Positions 26,250 through 35,556 are shown, counted from the first letter of the stretch. The stretch is 64,000 nucleotides of DNA from Bacillota bacterium (GCA_023398495.1 JAEWSG010000227.1:1-64000); one strand, 5' to 3'. A program made the numbers and translations. Notes: generated by a model from the sequence alone, not told the origin.

Positions 26250-27860
26250 ATGGCGTATGAGCAAAAATGGAAACAAGACATTGATTCTTTGAATAATGTT
26301 GAAAAGATAAAGCTTAAAAGAGATGGCCTTGATATTATAGAAGCCATAATCAATAAGTACTCAAAGCAGGGATATGATTCAATTCCAGAGGATGATAGGA
26401 TGCTGCTCAAGTGGGCAGGTATTTACGAGCAAAAACCGAAAAACGGATTATTTATGCTAAGGGTTCGAATTAACACCGGAAGGATGAATGTACAGCAGGC
26501 TTATGTATTGGCTGAGGTTTCTAAAAACTACGGCCGAAGCTTTATGAAAATAACTACCAGAAGTGCAATTCAGTTCTATAATATTCAGATTGAAGATTTG
26601 CCTGAAATATTCTATAGGTTGGAGAGTGTAGGGCTTGCAAGCTATGAAGCATGTGGTGACTGCCCGAGAACAGTAGTGGGCAATCCGTTGGCGGGGATAG
26701 ATAAAGACGAGTTGATGGATACCACAGAACTGGTAAATCAAGTTAATGATTATTTCGTTCTGAACAGAGATTTTTCAAACCTGCCAAGGAAACTAAAAAT
26801 TTCTATTTCCTCAAGTATAAAAAATGCCGGAAAATCTGAAATAAACGATATTTCATTTATACCTGCCATAAAGACAGTAAACGGTGATGAAGTTATCGGA
26901 TTTCATTTAAAGGTTGGGGGAGGACTTTCTAGTAGACCGCTTATGGCAAAAGAAGTAAATGCTTTTATACAGCCTGAATCAGTGCTGGATGTAATAATAG
27001 GAGTGGCAACTATATTCAGGGATTTTGGATATAGGAATAATAGAAACCGTGCCCGGTTGAAATTTCTTGTAGATGACTGGGGAATTGAAAAATTCACCGA
27101 GAAACTGTATGAATATACTGGCATATTGCCAACAAGAGGAATTGATAAAACAGATTGTTTAAGTCACATAAATTATTATGGGGTTAATGAACAAAAGCAA
27201 AAAAATAAAAGTTATATTGGAGTTCACATCCCGCTCGGAGAAATGACAGTGTTCGATTTTACAGAGCTTGTCAAGGTAAGTTGGCAATATGGAGATAAAA
27301 TCCTTCGGACCACGTCAGATCAGAACATGATTATTTCAGGGATTGAAAACGAGATGGTTAATGAAGTTTTAAGTATGAAAATATTTAAGAAATTCAGCTA
27401 TAACCCAAAAACTATTTTGAGCAATATTGTAGCCTGTACCGGTTCGAAATTCTGTAACCTTGCTTTAGCAGATACCCAAAGTATAGCCTTAAGGCTTTCA
27501 AAGTATATTGATGAGAAATTGAAATCTGATGTACCAATTCATATTAAAATTTCAGGTTGTCCGAATTCTTGTGGTCATCTACATATTGCAGATATTGGTT
27601 TGCAGGCAGCAATAATAAAAGAAGGGGGTAACACCTTCGAAGCTTTTGATGTGTTTTTAGGTGGGAAACTTGGAGCTAGAGCCAGCTTTGGCCAAAAATT
27701 GAAGTGCAGACTTAAGTCTGGTGACTTGCTGCCGGTTATTTGCAAATTCATTGAATATTATTTGAATAACCACATAAGCAACGAAACTTTCCATGAGTTT
27801 GTAATGAGGGTTGGAATATCAGATTTTCAAAAACTGGTGGAAGAAAAGGACACACTATAA
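26250..27860 (+). CDS. Ferredoxin-type sulfite (or nitrite) reductase, siroheme
   Basis: Siroheme/iron-sulfur enzyme of 536 residues performing six-electron reduction, here most likely sulfite to sulfide. Two ferredoxin-like half domains and the siroheme motifs are seen: TTRSAIQFYNI in the N-terminal half, GDCPRTVVGNPLAG, and the cluster ligands CTGSKFCNLA and SGCPNSCGHLH (Cys-x5-Cys and Cys-x3-Cys). Nitrite and sulfite reductases of this family share these motifs; the operon with APS reductase and ATP sulfurylase genes decides for sulfite. Electrons probably come from ferredoxin, since no flavoprotein partner is encoded here. Confidence 0.9.
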   Translation: MAYEQKWKQDIDSLNNVEKIKLKRDGLDIIEAIINKYSKQGYDSIPEDDRMLLKWAGIYEQKPKNGLFMLRVRINTGRMNVQQAYVLAEVSKNYGRSFMKITTRSAIQFYNIQIEDLPEIFYRLESVGLASYEACGDCPRTVVGNPLAGIDKDELMDTTELVNQVNDYFVLNRDFSNLPRKLKISISSSIKNAGKSEINDISFIPAIKTVNGDEVIGFHLKVGGGLSSRPLMAKEVNAFIQPESVLDVIIGVATIFRDFGYRNNRNRARLKFLVDDWGIEKFTEKLYEYTGILPTRGIDKTDCLSHINYYGVNEQKQKNKSYIGVHIPLGEMTVFDFTELVKVSWQYGDKILRTTSDQNMIISGIENEMVNEVLSMKIFKKFSYNPKTILSNIVACTGSKFCNLALADTQSIALRLSKYIDEKLKSDVPIHIKISGCPNSCGHLHIADIGLQAAIIKEGGNTFEAFDVFLGGKLGARASFGQKLKCRLKSGDLLPVICKFIEYYLNNHISNETFHEFVMRVGISDFQKLVEEKDTL

Positions 27861-27879
27861 AATTTACAGGAGGGAGAAT

Positions 27880-28590
27880 ATGGATAGACCGGATATAGAT
27901 AAATTTAACTTTCAGTTTAAAGAGAAGACGCCTCAGGAGATTATCAAATTTGCCTTTGAAAGATTTGGAACAACCAGAACAGCACTTGCATCAAGCCTTT
28001 CAATTGAAGATCAGGTGCTGACAGATATTTTTGTTAGAAGCGATAGAAGTGCCCGGATATTCTTTATTGACACCGGGAGGCATTTTCAGAGTACTTATGA
28101 TTTGATGCAGGAAACCACTATAAAATATGATATCAGATTTGAGATTTATGCTCCATGCAATGAATGTCTGGAAAAAATTGTATCGGAGCATGGGCCCAAT
28201 ATGTTTTATGAAAGTATTGATTTAAGAAAAAAATGCTGTGAAGTTAGAAAGATAGAGCCTCTAAGAAGAGTTCTTGCAACGCTGGATGTCTGGATATGCG
28301 GGCTGAGGAAGGAGCAATCTGTTACGAGGCATGGACTTGAGTTGTTTGAGTGGGATAACACCCATAAAATACTTAAAATTAACCCCATTGCAAATTGGAG
28401 CGAAGCTATGGTCTGGGAATATATCAACAGTGAAAATGTACCCTATAACAGGTTGTATACCAGTGATTTCAGAAGTATTGGATGCGAACCTTGTACCAGA
28501 GCTGTAAAACCCGAAGATGATGTGAGAAGCGGCAGGTGGTGGTGGGAAGATCAGGATAAAAAGGAGTGCGGCCTGCATATCAAGGAATAA
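27880..28590 (+). CDS. cysH: APS reductase (CysH family with iron-sulfur ligands)
   Basis: Reduces adenylylated sulfate to sulfite. The start at 27880 is set by AGGAGGG; the frame is open upstream only because it overlaps the sulfite reductase end in another phase. The 236 residues have the PP-loop region SSLSIEDQVL, then FIDTGRHF, the KKCCE motif, and GCEPCTRAV, ending KKECGLH with the catalytic Cys. The Cys-Cys plus CxxC set is the ligand pattern of 4Fe-4S APS reductases and is absent from PAPS reductases, so APS is the predicted substrate. This matches the lack of a working APS kinase domain in the operon's CysN. Confidence 0.92.
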   Translation: MDRPDIDKFNFQFKEKTPQEIIKFAFERFGTTRTALASSLSIEDQVLTDIFVRSDRSARIFFIDTGRHFQSTYDLMQETTIKYDIRFEIYAPCNECLEKIVSEHGPNMFYESIDLRKKCCEVRKIEPLRRVLATLDVWICGLRKEQSVTRHGLELFEWDNTHKILKINPIANWSEAMVWEYINSENVPYNRLYTSDFRSIGCEPCTRAVKPEDDVRSGRWWWEDQDKKECGLHIKE

Positions 28591-28646
28591 CAAAAAATAA
28601 CTTTAGCTGTATCTAAATATAATAATGGGTGCGAGGAGGCATAAGT

Positions 28647-29528
28647 ATGGGCCATTTGGATAAATTGGAAGCACAGAGTATTTACATATTAAGAGAGGCA
28701 TACAGGGAGTTTAAAAACATATGCATGTTGTGGTCTATAGGTAAGGACAGTACTGTCCTTTTATGGCTAGCCAGAAAGGCGTTTTTTGGGCACGTTCCCA
28801 TTCCGTTGGTGCATATAGATACACATTTCAAGATACCTGAGATGATAACTTACAGGGATAATCTGGCGTTAGAATGGAAGCTCACCATGATATATGGGGA
28901 GAACTCAAAGGCATTGAAGGAGAAAAGGACCTTTCCCGATGGAAAAACAGAGCGTTTGGCATGCTGCCAATCGTTGAAATCTGAGGCTTTGAAAAATACT
29001 CTTTCGGGAGAGTGGCAAAGGTATATTTTAGACCATAATACCGGTAAGTATACCGAAGATTCAAACAACGAGAAATACACAGGTGTTATTGTTGGGGTCC
29101 GGGCTGATGAAGAAGGTAGCCGATCAAAGGAGAGATATTTTTCACCGAGGGATAAAGAAAATGATTGGGATGTAGGAGATCAACCTCCTGAGTTTTGGAA
29201 TCAGTTTAAAACCGATTTTGCTCCGGGTACTTATGTTAGAGTTCATCCTCTCCTTGACTGGACTGAACTAAATATATGGGAGTATATTGAACGTGAAAGC
29301 ATTCCCATTACGTCGCTGTATTTTGACCAGGGAAACGGGAAACGTTACAGGTCTTTAGGGTGCTATCCATGTACCTTGCCGGTGGAATCAACTGCCAGAG
29401 ACGTAAGTGAAATTATTAAAGAATTAAAGGGCGGAAAATTTGCAAACATAGCCGAGAGGTCAGGCAGAGCTCAAGACAAGGATGACGGCGGAGGGCTTGA
29501 AACACTTCGCAGAGGGGGGTATATGTAA
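28647..29528 (+). CDS. cysD: Sulfate adenylyltransferase small subunit
   Basis: Catalytic subunit of ATP sulfurylase, forming APS from ATP and sulfate together with CysN. The 293 residues show the PP-loop SIGKDSTVLLWLARKAF, VHIDTHFKIPEM, the conserved GVRADEEGSRSKERYFSPR and the C-terminal GCYPCTLPVES. AGGAGG eight bases before the ATG at 28647 fixes the start; the frame's upstream extension runs through that site. The stop is immediately before cysN, so the two subunits are co-translated. Confidence 0.95.
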   Translation: MGHLDKLEAQSIYILREAYREFKNICMLWSIGKDSTVLLWLARKAFFGHVPIPLVHIDTHFKIPEMITYRDNLALEWKLTMIYGENSKALKEKRTFPDGKTERLACCQSLKSEALKNTLSGEWQRYILDHNTGKYTEDSNNEKYTGVIVGVRADEEGSRSKERYFSPRDKENDWDVGDQPPEFWNQFKTDFAPGTYVRVHPLLDWTELNIWEYIERESIPITSLYFDQGNGKRYRSLGCYPCTLPVESTARDVSEIIKELKGGKFANIAERSGRAQDKDDGGGLETLRRGGYM

Positions 29529-29529
29529 T

Positions 29530-31320
29530 ATGGAGACAAGAGAGCAAATGAATATTGTCATTGTCGGTCATGTAGACCATGGAAAAAGCACGGTAATAGG
29601 CAGGCTTCTTGCCGATACAGGTTCTTTACCGGAAGGGAAGCTTGAAACAGTCAAGGAATATTGCCGGAAAAATTCAAAGCCCTTTGAGTATGCTTTTTTG
29701 CTGGATGCTTTGAAAGATGAGCAGGCACAAGGGATAACGATAGATGCTGCGAGATGTTTTTTCAAAACACAAAAGAGGGATTATATCATAATTGATGCAC
29801 CCGGTCATATTGAATTTCTTAAAAACATGGTTACCGGGGCTTCCAGGGCGGAAGCGGCACTAATTGTGATTGATGCCAAAGAAGGCATCAGAGAAAACTC
29901 CAAAAGGCACGGACACATTGTTGCGATGCTTGGAATAAAGCAGGTGGTAATATTGGTAAACAAAATGGACATGATCGATTTTGATGAAGAGCTATTTAAC
30001 GCAATAAAGTCGGAGTTCACGGATTTTCTTCAAAAAATAAAAATCAAGCCAATGGAGTTTATTCCAATCAGTGCTTTCCATGGTGACAATATTGCAGATA
30101 AGTCAGATAATACACGATGGTATTGCGGAGCAACCGTATTGGAACAATTAGATGGATTTGACAATAAGAAGAGCAATGGGCAAAAGGCATTCCGTATGCC
30201 GGTTCAGGACATTTATAAATTTACACAGAAAGGCGACAGCAGGAGAATAATTGCGGGCACAATAGCCGCAGGTCAAATAAGTGTGGGTGATGAGGTGGTT
30301 TTTTTTCCTTCACATAAAAAATCAATAGTTGAAAGTATAGAGGGCTTTAATGTAACACCCAGAAAAACAGCATTTTCGGACGAGGCTATAGGAGTTACCC
30401 TTGAAACACAGATATACATAAAGCCGGGAGAGTTGATGGTAAGAGCCAATGAGCAGTTTCCGTCAGTAAGCTCAAGATTTAGGGCAAACATATTCTGGGT
30501 GGGGAAATCACCGCTCATAAAAGACAAAAATTATAAGCTGAAAATCGGAAATATGAGAATGAGTGTCAAATTGGTCAGAATTCTAAACATAATTGATGCT
30601 GCAGAGCTAAATATCGACACTTTTAAGGACCAGGTAGAAAGGCATGATGTGGCAGAGTGTATTTTTGAGACGCCAAAGCCAATTGCAATTGATGCTATTT
30701 CTGAATTTGATCAGACAGGACGTTTTGTAATTGTAGACAATTATGACATATCGGGTGGAGGAATAATACTTGAAAGCATGCCTGATTCTGAAAGCAGCTT
30801 AAAGGACCATATAAAAAAAAGGGAGTACTTATGGGAAAAAAGTCTAATTGCAGAATCTCAAAGGAAGGACAGTTATGGCCATAAATCAAAGTTTATTGTC
30901 ATTACGACAGGGAGCGAAGGGCTTGAGGAGGATATTTCGGACATCGGTAGGGAACTGGAAAAAAGGCTTTTCGATATGAAGCATAAAGTATACTTTCTTG
31001 GAGTTTCCAGTATTCTTGAAGGCCTTGGGTCAGAGCTGAAACCTGAAGTTGAAGACAGGATTGCACATATCCGTCAGATTGGCGAGTTGGCAAGAGTGTT
31101 TACCGATTCCGGGCAGATATTTATTACTTCTGTATGCAACTTAGATGATTATGAAGCTCAGATATTGAGGGAGCTTAATCAGCCGAACGAAATTCTGGTT
31201 ATAAACGTAGGTGTTTCACCTTTTAATACATTTACACCCGACACAAGCATGGGAATAAATGAGGCTGTGGATGGAATCGAGGATTTGCTTGTCAGCAGGA
31301 ATATAATACTTGAATACTAA
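29530..31320 (+). CDS. cysN: CysN GTPase subunit with degenerate APS-kinase-like domain
   Basis: Regulatory GTPase subunit of ATP sulfurylase. The start at 29530 follows GAGGGGGG. The EF-Tu-like part has GHVDHGKS, DAPGH and NKMD, then beta-barrel domains to about residue 440. The last 146 residues (about 451-596) align with APS kinase as in CysNC fusions: the order of helices and the DRIAHIRQIGELARVFTDSG segment are recognisable. But the P-loop is gone (TTGSEGLEEDIS in place of GxSGxGKS), and the DGDN substrate motif reads LGVSS. Kinase activity is therefore not expected. A structural or nucleotide-sensing role is an inference. Last gene of the operon. Confidence 0.9.
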   Translation: METREQMNIVIVGHVDHGKSTVIGRLLADTGSLPEGKLETVKEYCRKNSKPFEYAFLLDALKDEQAQGITIDAARCFFKTQKRDYIIIDAPGHIEFLKNMVTGASRAEAALIVIDAKEGIRENSKRHGHIVAMLGIKQVVILVNKMDMIDFDEELFNAIKSEFTDFLQKIKIKPMEFIPISAFHGDNIADKSDNTRWYCGATVLEQLDGFDNKKSNGQKAFRMPVQDIYKFTQKGDSRRIIAGTIAAGQISVGDEVVFFPSHKKSIVESIEGFNVTPRKTAFSDEAIGVTLETQIYIKPGELMVRANEQFPSVSSRFRANIFWVGKSPLIKDKNYKLKIGNMRMSVKLVRILNIIDAAELNIDTFKDQVERHDVAECIFETPKPIAIDAISEFDQTGRFVIVDNYDISGGGIILESMPDSESSLKDHIKKREYLWEKSLIAESQRKDSYGHKSKFIVITTGSEGLEEDISDIGRELEKRLFDMKHKVYFLGVSSILEGLGSELKPEVEDRIAHIRQIGELARVFTDSGQIFITSVCNLDDYEAQILRELNQPNEILVINVGVSPFNTFTPDTSMGINEAVDGIEDLLVSRNIILEY

Positions 31321-31428
31321 ATTTAGTGCTGATTTGAATAAGAACTGTGGAAAAACTATAATTTCTGTGTTTCAGAAGATAAATTATGTGGTAAAAATTG
31401 ATTTAATTGTTCAGTGGTGGTGATATTG

Positions 31429-32133
31429 TTGAAAAGAAAAAAGATTTTATGTGTGGATGACGAAGAAAATGTTCTTGATTTACTTAAATTATACCTCGAA
31501 TCAGAAGGTTTTGATGTATTCACAGCTTGTAATGGCCTTACAGGCCTGGATTTAGCAAGAAGCCTTAAGCCCGATTTGGTAATATTGGATATAATGCTCC
31601 CTGATAAGGATGGTTGGCAGCTTGCCAAAGAATTAAGAAAAGATACCGATATACCTATTATTATGCTGTCGGCAAAAGACAGTGAATCTGATAAAATTCT
31701 TGGCCTTAACCTCGGTGGAGATGATTATGTAACAAAACCATTCTCCCCCGGAGAAGTTACAGCAAGGGTAAATGCAATTTTAAGAAGATTGAAATCAAAG
31801 GAAACTTCAGATGAAATTATCGAGTATCCAAATCTTAAAATAAACTTTTCCAGATATGAAATAATGGTAAGTGGAAGTAAAATTGATAGTACTCCTAAAG
31901 AAGTAGAAGTAGTTTGGTTAATGGCCCAAAATAATGGACGGGTCTATAACAGGGAATATTTGTTGGACAAAGTATGGGGATATGATTATCCTGGGGATAC
32001 ACGAACAGTGGATACCCATATAAAACGTTTACGCAGGAAGTTGGAACAGGGTAATGACTATACCTATTTGCAAACAGTCTGGGGCGTAGGATATAAATTT
32101 GAGGTTATAAAAAATGAAGAAAAATTTATTTAG
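31429..32133 (+). CDS. OmpR-family response regulator
   Basis: DNA-binding regulator of about 235 residues. The receiver has Asp10-Asp11, phosphoacceptor Asp54 in ILDIMLPDKDG, and Lys in VTKPF. The winged helix has the typical DTRTVDTHIKRLRRKLE recognition segment. Several GTG/TTG codons precede AAAAG; TTG at 31429 is preferred because GGTGGTGAT lies just upstream, with TTG at 31426 almost as likely. It overlaps the kinase gene by 20 bases, so the pair is co-expressed. The targets are unknown, but the downstream DUF6448-like gene is a candidate. Confidence 0.9.
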   Translation: MKRKKILCVDDEENVLDLLKLYLESEGFDVFTACNGLTGLDLARSLKPDLVILDIMLPDKDGWQLAKELRKDTDIPIIMLSAKDSESDKILGLNLGGDDYVTKPFSPGEVTARVNAILRRLKSKETSDEIIEYPNLKINFSRYEIMVSGSKIDSTPKEVEVVWLMAQNNGRVYNREYLLDKVWGYDYPGDTRTVDTHIKRLRRKLEQGNDYTYLQTVWGVGYKFEVIKNEEKFI

Positions 32134-33580
32134 TAAACTGCTCTTAACACATATATTCATGGTTATTCTCAGCATAGGCATTATAAGTGTGCTTTTTTAT
32201 GCTTTCTTCAGTAACTATTACTTTAATTCCAGAGAACAGCAGCTCATTTCACATGGAACTGAATTGGCGAAAATAATTAGCCCATATTTGAAAAATAAGC
32301 ATTATGCTAAAAGTGATGAAATCGTAGGTGTTTTAAATCAAACAAGTGCTTCGCGGTTTTGGGTTGTTGATAGTCATGCTAAAATTATAAGCGGTTCTGA
32401 AGGCTTAAGTGAGCATGATGAATTGTGCCCTGACAATGAGCAGTTGCAAAGTGCCTTGAAGGGGGAAATGGCAGTAAACCGGGGAGATACACCTATAAAT
32501 AACGAAAGCATCAAAGAAACCAATGTTCCGGTGCTTTCTGTCGCTTTGCCGGTTTATATTGATAACAAAATTGTAGGAGCAGTTTTTGTATGCAACCCAA
32601 TTTCCGAAATTTCCAGAAGTATCACAAAGACTTTCGAAATGTTAATGATGGCTGGAATGATTGTAATTGCAATTTTAACCCTTATCAGTAATTTTATATC
32701 CAAATCAATTACACGTCCCTTGGAGGAAATGACAAAAGTTTCACTGGAGATTGCTAAAGGGAACTTTAGTCAAAGGATAAGTGTAAGTTCATCGGATGAG
32801 GTGGGAAAACTGGCAGAAACCTTTAACTACATGGTTGTAAAAGTCTGCGACACAATGGGCGAATTAAAAAATGAAAAAAGCAAAATTGAGGAAATGGAAA
32901 GATTGCAAAGAGAATTTGTTGCAAATGCATCTCATGAACTTCGTACGCCGCTAACCACTATAAGGGGATATCTCGAGGCTATAATGGAGGGGGTTGTTAA
33001 AGGGCAGGATAAGGAAAAATACATAAGCATAATTTTAAAAGAGACCTTACGGCTCCATAGACTTGTAAACAGCCTTTTAGATTTATCGAGAATAGAATCC
33101 GGCAAAATAAATATAATCAAAAGGAAACTTAACATAACTAATATTATAGAAAAAACAACCATACAATTAAAGCCGCTGATAGAGAATCATCAAATTGATC
33201 TGGAATTAATCCTTCCGGAAAACCCGGAATTTGTCTATGGAGACGAAGACTTGATTGCTCAGGTTATTATCAATTATATCACAAATGCAATCAGGTATAC
33301 TCCTGACGGTGGAAAAATCACGGTTAAGGCAGTGAGATCTGAGAATGAAGTTCAGGTCAATATTGCTGATACAGGCATTGGCATATCACCTGATAACCTG
33401 CCTAAGGTTTGGAAAAGATTTTACAAAGTGAATGAAGCCAGGGCATTGTCAAAGGAGGGAGCAGGGCTGGGACTATCCCTGGTAAAGGAAATTGTGGAAC
33501 ATATGGGGGGCAGAGTATGGGCTGAAAGTACACCAGGGCAAGGATCTACATTTGGTTTTAGTTTAAGCATAAACGTATAG
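32114..33580 (+). CDS. HAMP-domain sensor histidine kinase
   Basis: Cognate kinase of the preceding OmpR-type regulator. The 488 residues comprise: a first membrane helix at about 10-33, an extracytoplasmic sensor region to about 175, a second helix at about 178-198, HAMP at 200-255, HisKA with phosphoacceptor His274 (SHELRTPLTTIRGYL), and the ATPase domain with NYITNAIRYTPDGG, DTGIGI and GAGLGLSLVKEI. All motifs are intact. The ligand is unknown. The layout resembles the WalK/PhoR-like kinases of Firmicutes, though it is not WalK itself as no PAS domain follows HAMP. Confidence 0.93.
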   Translation: MKKNLFSKLLLTHIFMVILSIGIISVLFYAFFSNYYFNSREQQLISHGTELAKIISPYLKNKHYAKSDEIVGVLNQTSASRFWVVDSHAKIISGSEGLSEHDELCPDNEQLQSALKGEMAVNRGDTPINNESIKETNVPVLSVALPVYIDNKIVGAVFVCNPISEISRSITKTFEMLMMAGMIVIAILTLISNFISKSITRPLEEMTKVSLEIAKGNFSQRISVSSSDEVGKLAETFNYMVVKVCDTMGELKNEKSKIEEMERLQREFVANASHELRTPLTTIRGYLEAIMEGVVKGQDKEKYISIILKETLRLHRLVNSLLDLSRIESGKINIIKRKLNITNIIEKTTIQLKPLIENHQIDLELILPENPEFVYGDEDLIAQVIINYITNAIRYTPDGGKITVKAVRSENEVQVNIADTGIGISPDNLPKVWKRFYKVNEARALSKEGAGLGLSLVKEIVEHMGGRVWAESTPGQGSTFGFSLSINV

Positions 33581-33709
33581 ACAAAGCCAAAAAAGTTCAC
33601 AAATAGTCCCTATCAAGTTCAGAACTGTCTACTAAAATAAAATTACATTCAATAAATAATCATTCTGATTTCACATTGGATATTAATTTTATTTAAGGAG
33701 GCGTTTTTT

Positions 33710-34456
33710 ATGAGGAATGTTAGTAAAGTAAGGAAAATCTGGGGGATGTTTTTGGTGGTTTTTGTGTTAATTGCTGCGCTGCCTATAACCGCAAGTGCTC
33801 ACTGTGATACGCTCGACGGTCCTGTTGTTTCTGATGCAAGGGAAGCAATTGAGGAGAACAATATTAACTATATTTTAAAATGGGTTTCACCTGAAAGTGA
33901 ACAAGAACTGTCACAGGTATTTGAACTTACTATGAAAGTCAGAGGGCTAAATGCTGAATCAGCAGAACTTGCTGACCGGTACTTATTTGACAACTTGGTT
34001 AGAATCCATAGGGCTGGAGAAGGTGTACCGTTTACAGGTGTAAAACCTTCAGGAACTCCAGTTGATGAAAAGGTTGAAGCCGCTGACATGAGCATTGAAA
34101 CAGGTAATATATCCTTATTGGAAAAAATGGTACCTCATGAAAAAGTACCGGAGTTGAAAGAGAGATTTGAAAAAGTAATGGCCCTGAAGAATTTTGATAT
34201 AAATAATGCTGAGGCCGGAAGGGAATATGTAGAAGCATATGTTTCTTTCTTCCATTTCGCTGAAGGCGAAGAAGAGGGAGATGCACATGCTCAAGAAAAG
34301 GAGGAAAGTCATGTAAGGGCTGAAAGTGAAAACCCTTTACAAGAAAAGGAGGATTCCTCAGAGAATTTTCAAATAACTCCATGGGTTCTGGCAGGTATAT
34401 TCTTTATTACTACTATAATATCGAGCGTTGGTTATTTTATAAAGTCTTCAAAATAG
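33710..34456 (+). CDS. Exported DUF6448-like protein with C-terminal anchor
   Basis: The 248 residues begin with a signal peptide ending ITASA, so the mature N-terminus is HCDTLDGPVVSDAREAIE, the recognisable opening of the DUF6448 family. Residues 35-185 are predominantly helical with two similar halves (NNINYILKWVSPESEQEL against GNISLLEKMVPHEKVPEL). A Glu-rich stretch follows (about 184-222), then one membrane helix (about 226-243) ending in a short basic tail. It is thus displayed outside and tethered to the membrane. The function is unknown. The His-Cys opening could bind metal. It lies 129 bases after the two-component system, with AAGGAGG before the ATG. Confidence 0.75.
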   Translation: MRNVSKVRKIWGMFLVVFVLIAALPITASAHCDTLDGPVVSDAREAIEENNINYILKWVSPESEQELSQVFELTMKVRGLNAESAELADRYLFDNLVRIHRAGEGVPFTGVKPSGTPVDEKVEAADMSIETGNISLLEKMVPHEKVPELKERFEKVMALKNFDINNAEAGREYVEAYVSFFHFAEGEEEGDAHAQEKEESHVRAESENPLQEKEDSSENFQITPWVLAGIFFITTIISSVGYFIKSSK

Positions 34457-34587
34457 TAAGTATAGATATCCACATTAAAGTTACAAATCTGAACCATTTT
34501 GAGTTTATCTAAGTTAATCGTAATAATGTATTTTCATTATTATAGTTTCCTATAATACCCGTATCAGTAGGGATGGAATCTGATTTG

Positions 34588-34638
34588 AAAAGCACAACAG
34601 GCACTCGGTGAAATATAGAGTACCTGTTGTGCTTTTTT
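34588..34638 (+). terminator. Rho-independent terminator after the DUF6448-like gene
   Basis: AAAGCACAACAGG and CCTGTTGTGCTTT pair around an interior with a partial CACTC/GAGT(A) extension, ending in TTTTTT. Upstream, at 34521-34542, a smaller hairpin TAATAATG/CATTATTA has no clear role. Between the terminator and the next gene lies family B copy 2. Confidence 0.9.
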
Positions 34639-34682
34639 GAACAAACAGAAATTGCTTTACATATTTATATTTCTAATAGTAC

Positions 34683-34790
34683 CTAGTGCTTTTTAACATT
34701 ACTAATTTTTAGTCTTTAATAATTTTAAAAATGCACTTCATCTGTTCTAAGCCTCGCATGCTCTAGAAATTAATTCTGTTACGAGGCACT
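34683..34790 (+). repeat. Family B repeat, copy 2
   Basis: Begins CTAGTGCTTTTTAACATTAC and ends ACGAGGCAC, followed by TAATG. The right part has GCCTCG (34751-34756) paired with CGAGGC (34782-34787) around CTCTAGAAATTAATTCTG. It matches the reverse complement of copy 1 over the whole length with drift. It overlaps the 3' end of the Gre-like gene on the opposite strand and contains that gene's stop codon. Confidence 0.8.
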
Positions 34791-35281
34791 AATGCAGGGC
34801 TTATCGTATCTGATAATTTGTTTACTGTCTTAATATCAGGTATAGTGATTTTCTTTATCGAGTAATGCAATTCACCTGTAGGAATCTGAATGCTTACATT
34901 TTCTTTTTCCTTTTTAAGCAGCAAAGACTTACCCAACGGAGAAAGACATGATGCACAGTCAATGCTGGAGTCTTGTTGGTTGGAATAGGGCAGAACAATA
35001 CGGTATTGGTAGTCTTCCATATCATCCGAATCGTAAACATCAACAATGCTGCCGATAATTACGAAAGGACAACTGTTTTTGCCCCCTGAGCCAATGCTTA
35101 CCAAACTTAAGTAATCTTTGATGCTGTTTAAGTAGTCGTTGAAAAATTCTTCAAAATTAATACTTTCCAGTGTTTCATCAGCATAGAGTTTCTTAAATAG
35201 AAGCTCCTGCTCTTTTTCAATCTCGTCAACATGCCAGGTTAAATAATCATACACTTTTTTGGATAATAAGTTTTTACACAT
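34763..35281 (-). CDS. GreA/GreB-family transcription factor-like protein
   Basis: The C-terminal two thirds resemble the FKBP-like domain of Gre factors: VIIGSIVDVYDSDD, YRIVLPYSN, then SPLGKSLLLKKEKENVSIQIPTGELHYSI. The N-terminal part (about 1-75) is helical but does not look like a standard Gre coiled coil with acidic tip, so this may be one of the Gre-domain proteins that bind RNA polymerase without cleavage activity. The ATG at 35281 is chosen since GAGGGAG lies six bases upstream; upstream codons are in the leader. The final residues (about LVPRNRINF) and the TAG are encoded by the family B repeat, so the natural C-terminus was probably different. Confidence 0.72.
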   Translation of the reverse strand: MCKNLLSKKVYDYLTWHVDEIEKEQELLFKKLYADETLESINFEEFFNDYLNSIKDYLSLVSIGSGGKNSCPFVIIGSIVDVYDSDDMEDYQYRIVLPYSNQQDSSIDCASCLSPLGKSLLLKKEKENVSIQIPTGELHYSIKKITIPDIKTVNKLSDTISPALVPRNRINF

Positions 35282-35340
35282 TTCCATCTCCCTCTTTTTT
35301 GTTAGTGTTATTAAATGGAAAATCATAAAATAATAGAACA

Positions 35341-35372
35341 AGGCATCTCGCAAGTTTAGTTGCGAAACGCCT
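35341..35372 (-). promoter_or_regulatory. Hairpin in the leader of the Gre-like gene
   Basis: AGGCATCTCGCAA (35341-35353) and TTGCGAAACGCCT (35360-35372) pair over 13 positions with two mismatches around a short loop, about 60 bases before the start codon on the minus strand. It could be an mRNA-stabilising or attenuating structure. The rest of the 35282-35604 gap is AT-rich with no gene seen. Confidence 0.4.
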
Positions 35373-35525
35373 ATATTATATATGATAACATAAATGTAAA
35401 TGTGTGTCAATGATGTTTTGATTTTACATTTAGTTGCTGGCTGGATATTAAATGGATAACATGGCAGTTTATTACATAGGACAGTGTTGAAATTATACAG
35501 TATCTGGATGGATTATGAGATGGAA

Positions 35526-35556
35526 GCTGAACATATTGTGAAATTCATACATAATA
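35526..35556 (+). promoter_or_regulatory. Possible forespore promoter of the first ger operon
   Basis: CATAATA at 35550-35556 matches the sigma-G/sigma-F -10 form (CATNHTA). A weak -35, GCTGA, lies at 35526-35530, 19 bases upstream. A second candidate, CATAGTA, is at 35564-35570. Forespore expression is what is known for ger operons; the sequence support here is modest. Confidence 0.35.
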
